Positions 27,890 through 38,500 of a stretch of 64,000 bases of DNA are shown here, piece after piece. The position numbers were made by a program, and so were the translations under genes. Positions within the stretch are counted from its first letter, which is position 1; every line of letters starts with the position of its first letter. This DNA is from Herbaspirillum sp. SJZ107 (lineage in GTDB: Bacteria > Pseudomonadota > Gammaproteobacteria > Burkholderiales > Burkholderiaceae_D), in the NCBI RefSeq assembly GCF_006715485.1, contig NZ_VFNH01000004.1:434001-498000 (forward strand), written 5' to 3'. The notes below the pieces were generated by a model that worked only from the letters and a program-made list of their open reading frames with translations, was not told where the DNA came from and did no database searches.

Positions 27890-30146
27890 GCACAGGTTCC
27901 ATCGCCAGGGTGGCGTCGAGTTTGCTCTTGAAAGTCATGATCCAGTTTTGCTGGTTCTTGGCTTCCTGCAGGGCTTGTTCACGCGCTGTTCTGTCGTGCA
28001 ATTTTTCCTCAATCGAGGCCAACAGGGCATTGAATTTCTCGTCGAATTCCTGGTCCATGAATGCCAGGAATTTGTCGACCAGCGTATCCTTGCCGGCATC
28101 GATGCGCTTGCGCGCGCTTTTTACCAATTTCGAGAATTCGTTCCAGATGCGGGTCTGGCGTTCGTTCCAGAGTTCTTCCAGGTCGACATAGGTCTTGTTT
28201 TCGTAGATGCCTTTCTCTTCCGTATCGCCCCAAGTCCAGGGTTTGTACCATCTGCTGGTGCTGACCTGGCACATGCCGACCTTCACTCTCTCGGTCTTGA
28301 TGTCCCTGTCTTCCACGTTCAGGTTCAGGGCGATGTCGGTAACCGATTTGCGGATACCTTCCAGGACGGGCAGTTCCAGATTCTGGCTACCGCCAAAGAG
28401 GTCCATCACGTATTGCCGGTATTCTGCGGTCAAATCCTGCTTGATGGCGTCCTGGCTATCTTCGAACACCGACTCGTATTTGTTAACCAGGGACTTGAAA
28501 TGGAACCGCAAGTCCTTCTCGGCTTCACTGGTCGTATGCTTCGCCACCTCGGGCGTTGTCGAGCCGGTGAATGCGGCCGCGACTTTCCTGATGAATTCGT
28601 CGTTCTGCCTCTGCAGTTCAACCAGGGCCTGTTCCGTGGACTCGGGCAAGACCTTGCCTTCGCGCTCGACCTTGTCCTTGTAGGCCGCAGCATCGAAGCC
28701 TTTGTTGCGGCGCGCATGCAGGATCTGGAGTTCGTCATCGATACGGGCGAGTTCTTCTTCACCCTGTTCGAGCTGGGCCACCAGGCTGGCTTCGTTGAGT
28801 CCGACCTCGATGGTCCTGGACAGGGCGTCATACACGCGCTGCACGCGGTGCGGCAGGTTGTATTTGTCGATGTACTCGTCGATCATGGCCTCGACCGCGG
28901 GCAGTCCGCTGCTCAGCATCAGCGGCGAGCAGCCCTTTCCCTTTACGGCGCGACTGACGCGCGAGGTGATCGGCATGTACTGGAGCAGGTTCATGCTCGG
29001 CTCTTCGCTGAACAGGTCGGCCATTCTGATGTACTCACGGCGATCATTGCGCGAATGCCGGTCGCTCGGTGTTCGAATCAGGCGGGCGAGATTGGCTGAT
29101 ATAGGGTAGATCAGCGGATTCTGGATGCCGTTATCGGTCAGGTATTTCTCGACGCGGGACAGCGTTGATGGCAGGTTCTCTTTTTCCGGATCGAAGACGT
29201 CCATCTTGTTGATCACGAAAATGAAGCGGTCTTTGCTCTGCTTGCCACCCTTTCGCATGGCTTCCGCTACCAGTCCGAGGAGGTGCTTGTCGTCATTGGT
29301 GCGCAACTGGCTAGCATTAAGCACATACAGAATCAGGGGATTGCGTTTCGAATCCTGAATGAAGCTCATCGTGACGCGCGCGTGTTCCTCGTCCTGGCTG
29401 TTGTTGGGACCGGGCGTATCCGTCAGCACCAGTCTGACGTTGTCGCGCTTCTGGACTGCCCGGATATCGCCTTCGATATCGATCAAGAGGGTATCGTCCA
29501 GCCGGTTCCATTCCTCGACGGTCTTGAGGTCCATGTCTTCGAGGAAGGCGACTGCATCTCCTTCCTTGTCGAAGCGCGTGCCGCGGAAAGTCGAGATCGT
29601 CTTGTCATCGGCGATGCGGGTGATGGTTGCGGTCGTGGCTTCGTTGGCCGCTGGCAGCAGGTCACGGCCGAGCATGGCGTTGATCAGAGTCGACTTGCCC
29701 GCTGACATCGTCGCCACGACATGGACATCGAAATCCGAGTCGAAGGCTTCCCCTAGGGACTTCTGCATCTCCCTGTTCTGGCTGATGCAGGCCTCGAACT
29801 TCGGGTGGCTGCGCGCCTCGTCCATCAGAAACCGCATCTTTTCGAGGCGGGTGTCGGCGGGCTCTGTTTTCACCCATTCGACGGCAACCTGCATGCCGCT
29901 TTCGACGGCCGCCTCGGCGGCTGCCTGCAGGTCGAGGAAGTCGGATTCGACGCCGGTGAAGGTGACGTGGAAGTTGTCGTCGCCGTTGAACAGCCTGGCC
30001 AGTTCGTCGAACAGCTTCTCGATCCAGAGCTGGAGGCGCGATTCCTTGTAGCTGGTGAGCTTGCAGCCTTCGGCCGGCGGCTGGCCGTTGATGACGAACT
30101 GCGTTTCGACGATGAACGGATTGTGAGTGATTTCGATATGATTCAT
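27879..30146 (-). CDS. large dynamin-like GTPase
   Basis: 755 aa. An N-terminal ~130-residue domain precedes the G domain: G1 MSAGKSTL (~147-154), switch region NEATTATITRI, G3 DTPGPNNSQDE (~240) and G4 VINKMD (~312). Residues ~430-755 are largely helical, including a Trp-rich turn (RWYKPWTWGD), consistent with the stalk/middle region of bacterial dynamin-like proteins that bind and remodel membranes on GTP hydrolysis. It shares unusual G-motif wording (LLP-ANEATTA, DTPGPNNSQDE) with the adjacent smaller GTPase, so the two look like paralogous partners, as in LeoA/B-type pairs. Starts 3 nt after the small GTPase stop. Confidence 0.88.
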   Translation of the reverse strand: MNHIEITHNPFIVETQFVINGQPPAEGCKLTSYKESRLQLWIEKLFDELARLFNGDDNFHVTFTGVESDFLDLQAAAEAAVESGMQVAVEWVKTEPADTRLEKMRFLMDEARSHPKFEACISQNREMQKSLGEAFDSDFDVHVVATMSAGKSTLINAMLGRDLLPAANEATTATITRIADDKTISTFRGTRFDKEGDAVAFLEDMDLKTVEEWNRLDDTLLIDIEGDIRAVQKRDNVRLVLTDTPGPNNSQDEEHARVTMSFIQDSKRNPLILYVLNASQLRTNDDKHLLGLVAEAMRKGGKQSKDRFIFVINKMDVFDPEKENLPSTLSRVEKYLTDNGIQNPLIYPISANLARLIRTPSDRHSRNDRREYIRMADLFSEEPSMNLLQYMPITSRVSRAVKGKGCSPLMLSSGLPAVEAMIDEYIDKYNLPHRVQRVYDALSRTIEVGLNEASLVAQLEQGEEELARIDDELQILHARRNKGFDAAAYKDKVEREGKVLPESTEQALVELQRQNDEFIRKVAAAFTGSTTPEVAKHTTSEAEKDLRFHFKSLVNKYESVFEDSQDAIKQDLTAEYRQYVMDLFGGSQNLELPVLEGIRKSVTDIALNLNVEDRDIKTERVKVGMCQVSTSRWYKPWTWGDTEEKGIYENKTYVDLEELWNERQTRIWNEFSKLVKSARKRIDAGKDTLVDKFLAFMDQEFDEKFNALLASIEEKLHDRTAREQALQEAKNQQNWIMTFKSKLDATLAMEPVHDD

Positions 30147-30149
30147 GGG

Positions 30150-31142
30150 TCAGTCCATCGTGCTGGGTTGATTCAGAAGAAATTCGACAGTCCGGATGCC
30201 GCTGTGGACGACGAGCTGTTCCAGTGCGGCCACTTCAGCGGTCGGGATGCCGTCAGGGGCTGTCCGCCGTGTTCTGCCGGCTTTTTTCAGGTCCCTTATG
30301 ACGCGTGCCCTGACCGCATCGGGCATTGCGGCCGCATGCAGGGAACTCTGGTTGTCCACGGCCAGGTCTTCGAGCGATTGCCTCAGCTTCGAGCGCTCGA
30401 CCCGGGTGAGCGGTTCGGCGTGCAGCGCCTTCCGCGCGTACAGGGCAAGGTTGGCCATGGTTGGAACGATGATGGGATCGGCGAACCCCAGTCCCTCGAG
30501 ATACTGCCTGGCCTTGCTCACGCAGCCGGCAAGATCCTCGCCGCGTTCCGGATCCAAGAGGTCGACTTTGTTCAGAATGAATACGACCTGATGTCCGCTC
30601 GGATCGCCGAGCAGGTCGCGCACTTGCTCCAGCAGCCTGCGGTCGTCCCAGGTGCCCAGCTGGCCGGCGTTGAGGACATAGAGCATGGTCTGGAAAGGAA
30701 CGGTGCGGACCGCCTCCAGCATCATCGCGCCATGGCGCTCGTCCTGGCTGTTGTTGGGGCCGGGGGTGTCGTGCAGGACCAGGCCGCGGGCCAGGGAAGG
30801 GCGCGTGCGGAAGTTGCCTGTTAGCCGAATGTGCTTGACCTCGGCATTGGCATTCCAGGCGCGCACCTGATCGATCGACGCGTCGCTCTCCGTGAACATA
30901 CGGCTTCCGGCGTGGGAGTAGCAGGCGCCGCGGAACGAGCGGGCGGTTCTGCGGTGCTCGATGCTCGTCAGGCAGGCCGTCGTTGCTTCGTTCGCCGACG
31001 GCAGTAATTCACGGCCGACCAAGGCATTGATGAATGAGGATTTGCCGGCGCTCATGGTGGCCAGAACCAGCACATCGTGCGGTCGTCGAGGCTTTGCCGC
31101 CTGCTTGCTGCCAGCCTTGCGCCCCAGGTTTTTACTTGTCAT
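30150..31142 (-). CDS. small dynamin-like GTPase, partner of the large one
   Basis: 330 aa from ATG 31142; a TTG at 31169 would add nine residues. The G domain is complete: G1 TMSAGKSSFINAL, switch ANEATTACLTS, G3 DTPGPNNSQDERHG and G4 ILNKVDLLDPE. Only ~70 residues follow the G domain, so it lacks a full dynamin stalk and probably works by dimerising with the large partner. First gene of a six-gene operon, behind an AT-rich region with a strong palindrome at 31166-31187. Basic N-terminus (KNLGRKAGSKQAAKPRR) may touch membrane or nucleic acid. Confidence 0.85.
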   Translation of the reverse strand: MTSKNLGRKAGSKQAAKPRRPHDVLVLATMSAGKSSFINALVGRELLPSANEATTACLTSIEHRRTARSFRGACYSHAGSRMFTESDASIDQVRAWNANAEVKHIRLTGNFRTRPSLARGLVLHDTPGPNNSQDERHGAMMLEAVRTVPFQTMLYVLNAGQLGTWDDRRLLEQVRDLLGDPSGHQVVFILNKVDLLDPERGEDLAGCVSKARQYLEGLGFADPIIVPTMANLALYARKALHAEPLTRVERSKLRQSLEDLAVDNQSSLHAAAMPDAVRARVIRDLKKAGRTRRTAPDGIPTAEVAALEQLVVHSGIRTVEFLLNQPSTMD

Positions 31143-31165
31143 TTCTGTTGGAGAAGGCCATGTTC

Positions 31166-31187
31166 GCAATATTCAATATTGTATTGC
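31166..31187. promoter_or_regulatory. palindromic operator upstream of the GTPase operon
   Basis: CAATATTCAATATTG (31167-31181) is a perfect 7-1-7 palindrome. An outer pair, GCAATA (31166-31171) and TATTGC (31182-31187), extends it. It lies ~25-45 nt before the GTPase ATG (31142), in the 317-nt AT-rich gap between divergent operons, where a repressor would block transcription. No regulator gene is adjacent. The rest of the gap is gene-free. Confidence 0.5.
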
Positions 31188-31459
31188 ATAAAGAAAACTT
31201 TGCGGTTGAAAAGAAGATCTGTTGTTAAACCGATCCATCGCCAGGCAGAGCTGCCGAGCGCACGCGGACGATGATAGAAACCGGGGCGACAAATGCTGTC
31301 GCATGTTGATCACTGACCACCCAATAATGAGGTTGTTGCAGGGAAATTTATTATAGAATTCGGAACAATTGCCGCGCTGCATTCCTGCGACATGATTTGT
31401 CTCAGCAACCGCTAACCTGTCAGAACGGGAGGCAAGGTCCCCCGGCAGAGGAGTATTGA

Positions 31460-32278
31460 TTGAGAGAAAAGATGATGAACTGTTCATGTGCATATGACAA
31501 GCAAGGTGCTCGAATCAATGGCCGCACGTTGAAACAGCATCTCGGGAATCAGACCGAGCACCCGTTCGGGAAAATCGACAGCACGGCGTGGATAGTGATC
31601 TGTCCCTCTTGTCATGCATCCTGGTTGAAGATGGACGATCAGCATTCCCTGCCGTTCCTCGATGCCGATGGCCTGATGCGCACGACAGCCGATGAGGCAG
31701 GTGATGCCGACCTGCTCGACTTTACCGGGTTGCGTTTCACCGTTGCTGCGCTGCGCAGCGCGATGGCCCTGCAGGCTCGCGAGTTCCGCACGCGCGAAGT
31801 CGAGGAGCACGGCGCCCGATTGCCAAAGGAACTGTCGTCGCAGCAGGCATCGGAGTTCTCGGAGCTGGTTTGCTACTGGGGGGGAGGAGGGCGAGTCTGG
31901 GGCAAGCTGAAAGCCGGTAACGGGGGCGATCCGGGCGCTGTGATCGCAGCCTGGCTCAATGCAGTCACAGCAGGAAAGCTCGACGATGAAGAAGCGATCG
32001 AACGCGGCTGCGCAATCGCCGGCCTCGGCGTGTCGTTCGCCAGCAAGCATCTGCGCATGCTGCAACCGGATCGCTTCGCCGTGCTGGACGACGTCCTGTG
32101 CGAGGGCTTCGGCTTCGCGCTCAATCGGAAGGGCTTTGCGTTCTTCCTGCGCGAACTGCGCTCGCTGCAGACCTCGTTGCGGGAACGCTTCGGCATGGAC
32201 ATCAACCTGGCCACCCTCGAAGCAGGTCTGTTCATGCTGGTGCGTCAGAACGTCCGCGCCCGTCCCGAGGCCGCCTAA
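31460..32278 (+). CDS. OGG-fold (DNA glycosylase-like) protein, first gene of PLD/helicase operon
   Basis: TTG at 31460 sits 6 nt after AGAGGAG; ATG 31472 is the alternative start. The protein is ~268-272 aa. The N-terminus has C-x-C and CPSCHASW, a small zinc-ribbon-like element. The C-terminal half carries an HhH-like pattern, IAGLGVSFASKHLRMLQPDRF followed by AVLDDVL, similar to the 8-oxoguanine glycosylase OGG-fold family, where the HhH is followed by a catalytic or structural Asp. A base-recognition role (modified-base sensing or damage) would suit defence. It is 53 nt upstream of the next gene, same strand. Fold assignment is moderately confident; activity is untested. Confidence 0.65.
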   Translation: MREKMMNCSCAYDKQGARINGRTLKQHLGNQTEHPFGKIDSTAWIVICPSCHASWLKMDDQHSLPFLDADGLMRTTADEAGDADLLDFTGLRFTVAALRSAMALQAREFRTREVEEHGARLPKELSSQQASEFSELVCYWGGGGRVWGKLKAGNGGDPGAVIAAWLNAVTAGKLDDEEAIERGCAIAGLGVSFASKHLRMLQPDRFAVLDDVLCEGFGFALNRKGFAFFLRELRSLQTSLRERFGMDINLATLEAGLFMLVRQNVRARPEAA

Positions 32279-32331
32279 CCCTCTTTTATCGGCAGTCGCA
32301 GAACGCGCCTGCATCATCTCGGACATCCATC

Positions 32332-33594
32332 ATGCTCGACGTCGACCGAACCCGGCCTTCCCTCATCCCGGCAGGCCTGCTGCCCTATGTGACCGCGCCC
32401 GATCCACTCCTGGCACGTAGCGGCGGTGGCCGCGATCCGCTCGGACTGCAGCCAGTGTGGAGCGAGTTCGGGCGCCGTCTGGTGCCCTGTATCGCTTCGC
32501 CCGTGCAGCAGGTCGACGGCATCAAGGCAGTGACCCTGATTCACTGGCTGGCCGAGATGGCACCAGTGCGCCGGCTTCTCGGCGATCCGGGCGCGGAGCG
32601 TGGATTCTTCCGCTTGATGGAAGGCCTGCTCGAGTACTGGCTGCATGCGCACGACCGCGCCGTATGCTTCGGCAGCCAGAGCCTTGTCGGCGAAGGTGAA
32701 CGTTTCGCTGTCACGACCGGCACAGGCAAGACGGTGGCGAACGGTCTGTATCAGTATTACCGAGGGACCTGTCGGCGCGCCGGTCTGCTGGAGCACGACT
32801 GGCGCGTGTGCACCGGGCTGCGCGTGCGCTTAGAGCAGTGTTTCGATGCCAGCGCGCTCGATGCCCTGGCCGCGGCCTTGCGAGGCTCCCTGGATGGCAC
32901 TCCACTACTGCCCGGGCGCGTCCTTGCCAACCGTGCGGTGGCCGCGGCACTGACAGCGGTTTTCGAGGACGAGGCAATCGATGACCTGTTGCGCGCCGGG
33001 CTGTTCGGCGGCGACGTGTACCGCGACCTTGCACGCACGTTCTCCGAAGTGCGCTCGCACGGCAATGGCGTGCCATTCGGTACGCAACTGGCACGGCTCG
33101 AACATGCGCCGCTGGCCGATGAACTCGATCGCATGCGGCGCTGCGAGCCCTTCCTCCTCGTGCTGCAGGACGTGTTCGACCTGGCACGCGCGGCGCCCGG
33201 CCAGTCCGTGCAGAAACTGGCGTCCGGCCTGATGGAATTCCTTGACGCGATGCGCGAACGTGCGGGCCGGTTCGTCACGCTCGCCAATGACATGCCGACC
33301 GCACGCATGCGGCAGATGCAGAGGCTGGCAACGGCGATGTGTGCTGCCGTTGCCGGCGATGGTCTGGCGGATTTCGTCAAGGCCCTGATCGAGCATCACG
33401 GAATCTGCATGGCCGAACGCGGCCGCGAACCTCTCGTGCTGATCGAAGCGGGCGTGATCGTGCTGCCCGTTGCCGGTGAGCGCGATCCGGACGACGCGCG
33501 CGCACGGTTGGAAACGGGATACCCGTGGATGAACGACTACTACTTGAACACGGCGGCCAACCTGTACGGGCAACTGCATCGGGAGACCGCATGA
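32332..33594 (+). CDS. uncharacterised 420-aa protein of the PLD/helicase operon
   Basis: ATG 32332 chosen as the first in-frame ATG after the previous stop. It overlaps the PLD gene by 4 nt (ATGA). The protein is helical, arginine/alanine-rich and soluble. No Walker, nuclease or zinc motif is visible. A central TTGTGKT resembles a P-loop but lacks the usual flanking strand and is probably coincidental. The last residues (GYPWMNDYYLNTAANLYGQL) look conserved-domain-like. Because the gene sits between an OGG-fold gene and a PLD gene in a coupled operon, it is likely a structural or sensor subunit. I do not recognise the family. Confidence 0.7.
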   Translation: MLDVDRTRPSLIPAGLLPYVTAPDPLLARSGGGRDPLGLQPVWSEFGRRLVPCIASPVQQVDGIKAVTLIHWLAEMAPVRRLLGDPGAERGFFRLMEGLLEYWLHAHDRAVCFGSQSLVGEGERFAVTTGTGKTVANGLYQYYRGTCRRAGLLEHDWRVCTGLRVRLEQCFDASALDALAAALRGSLDGTPLLPGRVLANRAVAAALTAVFEDEAIDDLLRAGLFGGDVYRDLARTFSEVRSHGNGVPFGTQLARLEHAPLADELDRMRRCEPFLLVLQDVFDLARAAPGQSVQKLASGLMEFLDAMRERAGRFVTLANDMPTARMRQMQRLATAMCAAVAGDGLADFVKALIEHHGICMAERGREPLVLIEAGVIVLPVAGERDPDDARARLETGYPWMNDYYLNTAANLYGQLHRETA

Positions 33595-35570
33595 AGAATC
33601 GCACTAGTCCCACGCTGATGCGTGAAACGCTGGCGTCGATCCGCGACCGTTTCGTCGCGGACGAGCAGCGCATCGTATTGTTCACAACATTCAACTTCGT
33701 GCCATCGTTCTTCGAAACCAACGTGCTCCCCCTGCTGGCAGGCGAGGCAGCCGAAGATCTGAAGAACGCGCCCCAGTTGCGCTACGGACTGAACGAGGAG
33801 CTCAAGCGTTTGCGCTGCCTGGTCGTCTGCGACCACTCGACCCAGCCGCCTGCAAAAGGGAATCTGCGCTACGGCCTGATGCCCGTCGGGCTGCCGAACG
33901 GGCGTTTCCATCCCAAGCTGATGCTGATGGCCGGCACGCTCAAGGAGACGGGCCGGGCAGGCATGTGGCTGGCGGTCGGCAGCGGCAATCTGTCCCTGTC
34001 GGGATGGGCCATCAACCGGGAGGTGGTCGGCGCCACTCCGGTCACGCCGCAGCACGCGGATGAACTGCTGCCGCTGCTTCGTTGGCTGACCGCCAGGGCC
34101 GACCGACGGCTCGGCGAACGGGCGGAGGACGAGGAGGGCAGCCCGCGCGCCATCCTGGACGAGCTCGTGGTCTGCCTGGAAGATCCGCAATGCCTGCATC
34201 CGGCGTGGCCAGGCGCGCCCACGCTGCACGTCGCGCCGCCCGCAGGGGGTGGACCGGGCCTTGTCGCTGCCGTCCGCGGTGCGCGCGAGTGGCAGCGCGC
34301 CACCGTCGTCTCGCCGTACTGGGGGCAGGTCCATGCTCTGGTGCGCGAGCTGGGGGTGGGCGAGTGCCGCTTCGTTCCCTCGCTTGTCGCCGGGCGTTAC
34401 CGCTTTCCCGTGGCAGGCATGGACCCGCAGGCTGACTGGAAGCGAGGCTTCGCCAGTTTCGGCGACGACCGCTACACGCACGCCAAGGTGCTGCTCCTGG
34501 AGGATGCCAGAGGTCGCGCAGTGCTGTGCGTCGGTTCCGCCAACTTCACTGGCGCCGCGCTTGGCCTGCCCGGCGGCTACGCCAACGTCGAGGCTGTGCT
34601 GCGCTACGAACTCGAGGCGCCGCCAGCGCAGTGGGCAACGCTGCCGGCCTTGGACGAGAGCCTGCTGGCCGACGAGCCGGCCCACGAGGAGGAGTCGGCA
34701 CCGCCCCTGCCGCCATTCGAAGCAACGCTCTACTACGACTGGAAGCGCAAGGGGTTCGTCTGCCGCATCCTACCGGCGCCGGGCGCCAGCCTGCTCGGTC
34801 TGGTACTGCATGTCGCCGGACTGGATCGGCCGCTTGGCGACGATGCCCGCGAGGCAGAAGAACTGTTCCTGCCCTTCGAGTGCAGGCTGCCGGTGCGTTC
34901 ATTCGAGCTGTCCTGGCACCGTGTCGACGGTAGCCGGGCGCGCTTCCACGGCCTGGTTGCCCAGGTTGGCGCCAACGACGATCAGCTGCAGTATCGCCCG
35001 CGTCCGCGCCTGGAAGAGGTGCTCGCGTTCCTGCGCGACCTCGACCCCGGCGCGGGCGAGGAAGAGCTGCGTCGGCGCGGTGCACGCGGGGGAGGCGGCA
35101 GTGGCGGCGATGGCGATGAAGAGGAACGCGAGCCGGTCTTCGATTACTTCGGGCTGTTCCAGGGCACCTGGAAGCTGCGTGCGTACTACCGGTCGGTACG
35201 GCGAGCGATGCTGGGCGCAGTCGCTTTCGATCCTGCCTCGCGCTTCAGCGTGACGACGCTGTACCGCGCGATCTCGCTGCAGTCGGCGAACACGGCCGAA
35301 GAGCGCATCTCGCGCTACGTGTACCTGTCCGAGGTTCGCGAGCTGATCGACTGGCTGCGCGCGCAGGGCATCGAACCTGACCGGGAAGGCGAACTTGCCG
35401 GCATCGGCGACGAGATCGACGGCATGCGCTCGGCGCTGGCCGCGCTGCTCGCCGATTCCCCTTCGTTCACAAGCATGTTCGGCGCCGATCCTGCGCCGGA
35501 AAAGGTCGAGGCGTTCCTCGACTGGTTTCATCGGGAGATCAAGGATGAAGGACAAGTCCATGGCGGATGA
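33591..35570 (+). CDS. PLD-family (two HxK motifs) phosphodiesterase/nuclease
   Basis: 659 aa, ATG 33591 overlapping the previous stop. Two PLD half-sites: FHPKLMLM ... VGSGNLSLSGW (~residues 105-145) and THAKVLLL ... VGSANFTGAALG (~295-330), each giving H-x-K plus the G-S/G-N strand, as in PLD-superfamily nucleases. The C-terminal half is a beta-rich domain, a Gly/Asp/Glu linker (~505-520) and a helical end. PLD proteins partner helicases in several defence systems (e.g. DrmC in DISARM, Mokosh), but this one is longer. Overlaps the helicase gene by 11 nt. Nuclease activity is predicted; target unknown. Confidence 0.82.
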   Translation: MKNRTSPTLMRETLASIRDRFVADEQRIVLFTTFNFVPSFFETNVLPLLAGEAAEDLKNAPQLRYGLNEELKRLRCLVVCDHSTQPPAKGNLRYGLMPVGLPNGRFHPKLMLMAGTLKETGRAGMWLAVGSGNLSLSGWAINREVVGATPVTPQHADELLPLLRWLTARADRRLGERAEDEEGSPRAILDELVVCLEDPQCLHPAWPGAPTLHVAPPAGGGPGLVAAVRGAREWQRATVVSPYWGQVHALVRELGVGECRFVPSLVAGRYRFPVAGMDPQADWKRGFASFGDDRYTHAKVLLLEDARGRAVLCVGSANFTGAALGLPGGYANVEAVLRYELEAPPAQWATLPALDESLLADEPAHEEESAPPLPPFEATLYYDWKRKGFVCRILPAPGASLLGLVLHVAGLDRPLGDDAREAEELFLPFECRLPVRSFELSWHRVDGSRARFHGLVAQVGANDDQLQYRPRPRLEEVLAFLRDLDPGAGEEELRRRGARGGGGSGGDGDEEEREPVFDYFGLFQGTWKLRAYYRSVRRAMLGAVAFDPASRFSVTTLYRAISLQSANTAEERISRYVYLSEVRELIDWLRAQGIEPDREGELAGIGDEIDGMRSALAALLADSPSFTSMFGADPAPEKVEAFLDWFHREIKDEGQVHGG

Positions 35571-38500
35571 CGGTATCGTTCCGGAACGCCTCACGGCAGC
35601 CGCAGTACGCTCGTACATCGATTTCGACGGGCATGCGGCGACCGGCCGCGAGCCGAGTCTGCAGGCCCGGCTTCAGAGCGAAGGCGTGGCCGGCCTGTGG
35701 GGTCTGTTGCGGCAGCAGGGCCATGCCTATCTGGGTGACGAAGTGGGAATGGGGAAGACGCGCCAGGCGATGGGCGTGATCGCCACCCAGTTCCTGCGCA
35801 ATGCCGAGTCGCGCGTGGTCATCGTGTGTTCGAGCAGGACCGTGCAGCGGCAGTGGCAGACCGAGTGGGCGCAGTTTCTGGGCTCCTGTTATCGCCTGCT
35901 CGACGATCGACTGCTGGCCAGTGCCGATGCAGCCCGCATCGAGGATCTGCACCTGCACGACAACCTGCGCAGTTTCCACGAGGCGCTGCGTACCGGCGAA
36001 GGCCGGATTCACCTGCTGCGCTATTCCTCGTTCAGCAGGCCGCTTCCGGTGGATGGCGACTCGCCGGCGCGGATGCTCGCGGCCTATGCCGAGCGTGTCG
36101 GCGTGGCCGGCGTGGCTGCGTTGACCGGTTTCGAGCGCGCCCTGGTCGATGCTCACGCCCGCCCCGGGGACGACTGGAAGGATGTGCTCGCGCATGATCT
36201 CGGGCGCGCCTATTGCCAGCGCATTGCGGCGCTCCTCACCGAAGGCGCGTCGCATGGTGAGCCCAGGAGTCCGCTCGACCTAGCCGTGTTCGATGAGGCC
36301 CAGTACCTGCGTCACGTCGACAATTACCAGAACGAGCACATCCGGCTGATCTTCGGGCGCAACGTCGAGCAATGGCTGTTCGTCAGTGCGACGCCGCTGC
36401 ATGCCAGCGAAGACGACATCCTCAGTCTCGACACTTATCTGTGCCGGCGCCCGGTGTCCGCGCATGAATTGCCGACCACCGGCGTTGGCGCCTGCGGCTC
36501 CTGCGATGCAGCGCAGCGCTGCAGCCGCGCTGCCTGGCATCGGACACGCGGACACGACGTGGTGCGCCTGTTGTCCGGCATGATGATCCGGCGCACCCGT
36601 ACACATGGAGATGCCGGCGGCAAGCGCTACGGCAAGATCGAGTACCGCGATTACGAGGACGTGCGCCACTCCGGCGCCGACGACCCCTTCATGGCACTGA
36701 CCATGGCGCTGGTACAGAAGCGCCTGGCTGGCGCGCTGGCGGGGCGCAACAACCGTTTCCGGCAGGGCGAATGCGCATCGTTCGAATCGCTGTCGTCGTC
36801 GCTGGGACGCAATGTCAGCGAACCCGTGCCCGAGTTCGAGCCGGGCAAGGACCATCGTCAGCGCAAGGAAGTCGATCCGGCGCCGGACCGCAACGCGATC
36901 GACCTGCTCAATGCCAGCTTCGGCGCGGCGATGCACGTGCACGGCGCCGGCCTGCCTCACGCCAAGCTGAACAGTGTCGCAGATGCGTTGTTCACGCGCA
37001 GTCTGGCCGATGGCGGTGTCGACAAGACGCTTGTGTTCGTGCGCCGGATCGATACCGTGGAGGAGTTGCGCGATCTGCTGCACCTGAAGTTCCAGGCTGA
37101 CTTGGACAAGCGGATCGAGGCCTGGCGCGAAATGCTGGTCTCTTCTGCATTTGCCACCCACGCCTCGCCCTGGGGACGGAGCTTCTGGGACCAGCAGGGC
37201 GACGACGATGAGCCGCCGGCCGAAGCCGGGGAGGGCGATGCGCCCCCGGATTCGGGAGAGGGGGGAGGTAACACCGGCTATCGTAGCCAGGCTTCCCTGC
37301 CGTACTTCGAGGCACTGAAGCAACGCTCGCTGGTCAAGGCGCACAATGGGTTGCTCGTCTCGTTCCGCGCCCGCCTGCTGCGCACCGACGATGCTTCGAG
37401 CAATCCGCTGCAGGGCTTCCTGTTGAAGCGCGCCTCCGGCATCCCATCCGAGCGCCAGCACGAGCGCTGGGTGCGTCTGCTGTGCGCCCTGTTCGGGAAC
37501 GAGCGGGTGAGCCGCATGCGGGGCGATCCGGCAAAGCGCTGGCTGTTCGCGGATGCGTCGGGCATGGATGACGACGCGTACAAGCTGGCGTCGCTGCAGC
37601 GCTGCCTGTTGCAGTCGCTGCGTCAGACCGATATCCTGGTAGACCTCTACATCCTGCACAAGCATGCGGGACGCACGCCCGACGGGAGCCAGACGCTTGC
37701 CGACAAGTTCCTGTGGCTGCTCGAACAGGGCGAGCGTGGCATTCCGGGCAAAATCGCGTCCTGTCTCGCAAACCAGAAGGAAAAGCTGCGACGCTGGATC
37801 GACCATTTCGAACTGATCGTCGACAAGTGCTTCCGTGCCGGTGAGGCCGTGGGCTGGTTCGGGGTTTACGAACGGGTGGCACGCGTTTTCGATCGCGTTG
37901 CGCCCGTGGTGGGCCGCTCGGGCCGTCTGAAGAACGAACATGCGGTCCAGCAGTTCATGTTCCCCACGCATCCCAACATTCTGGTGTGTACCGACGTGCT
38001 GAAGGAAGGTGTGGACATGCACCTGTTCTGCGACCGGGTCGTCCATTATGGCGTGGCCTGGACGTCGGGCGACCTGGAGCAGCGCATCGGGCGCGTCGAC
38101 CGCCTCGGCAGCCTGATCGGGCGGCGCATCCATGCGCACAGGGAAACGGACACGCAGCCCCTGCCACGTCTGGGGGTAGAGTTCCCCTGGCTGGACGGTA
38201 CGCTGGACAGCTACCAGGTCAGGAACGTCATACGGGAAAAGATCGCCAGCGATCTGCGGCTGGACCTGGGCAAGCGCAAGGACGAAATACGGGAGCTCGA
38301 CGCCGGCCGGCTGTCCGGCGACCTGTCGACGATCCGCAAGGCAGCGGCGCAAGGCGAGGCAAACCGTGCTGTCTTCTTCCCCGACAGCGTCGATTTCGTG
38401 CGTCGGGAGGGCGCAGACGATGCCATCCGGCTCGGCCCGGGAATGCGGTACAAGGATCCGGGCGACGCGGTCCGGCCCCGCACCGCGATCGACGATCGCA

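Noticed and set aside
32332..33594. P-loop ATPase based on TTGTGKT
   Set aside because: No preceding hydrophobic strand and no Walker B; probably chance.
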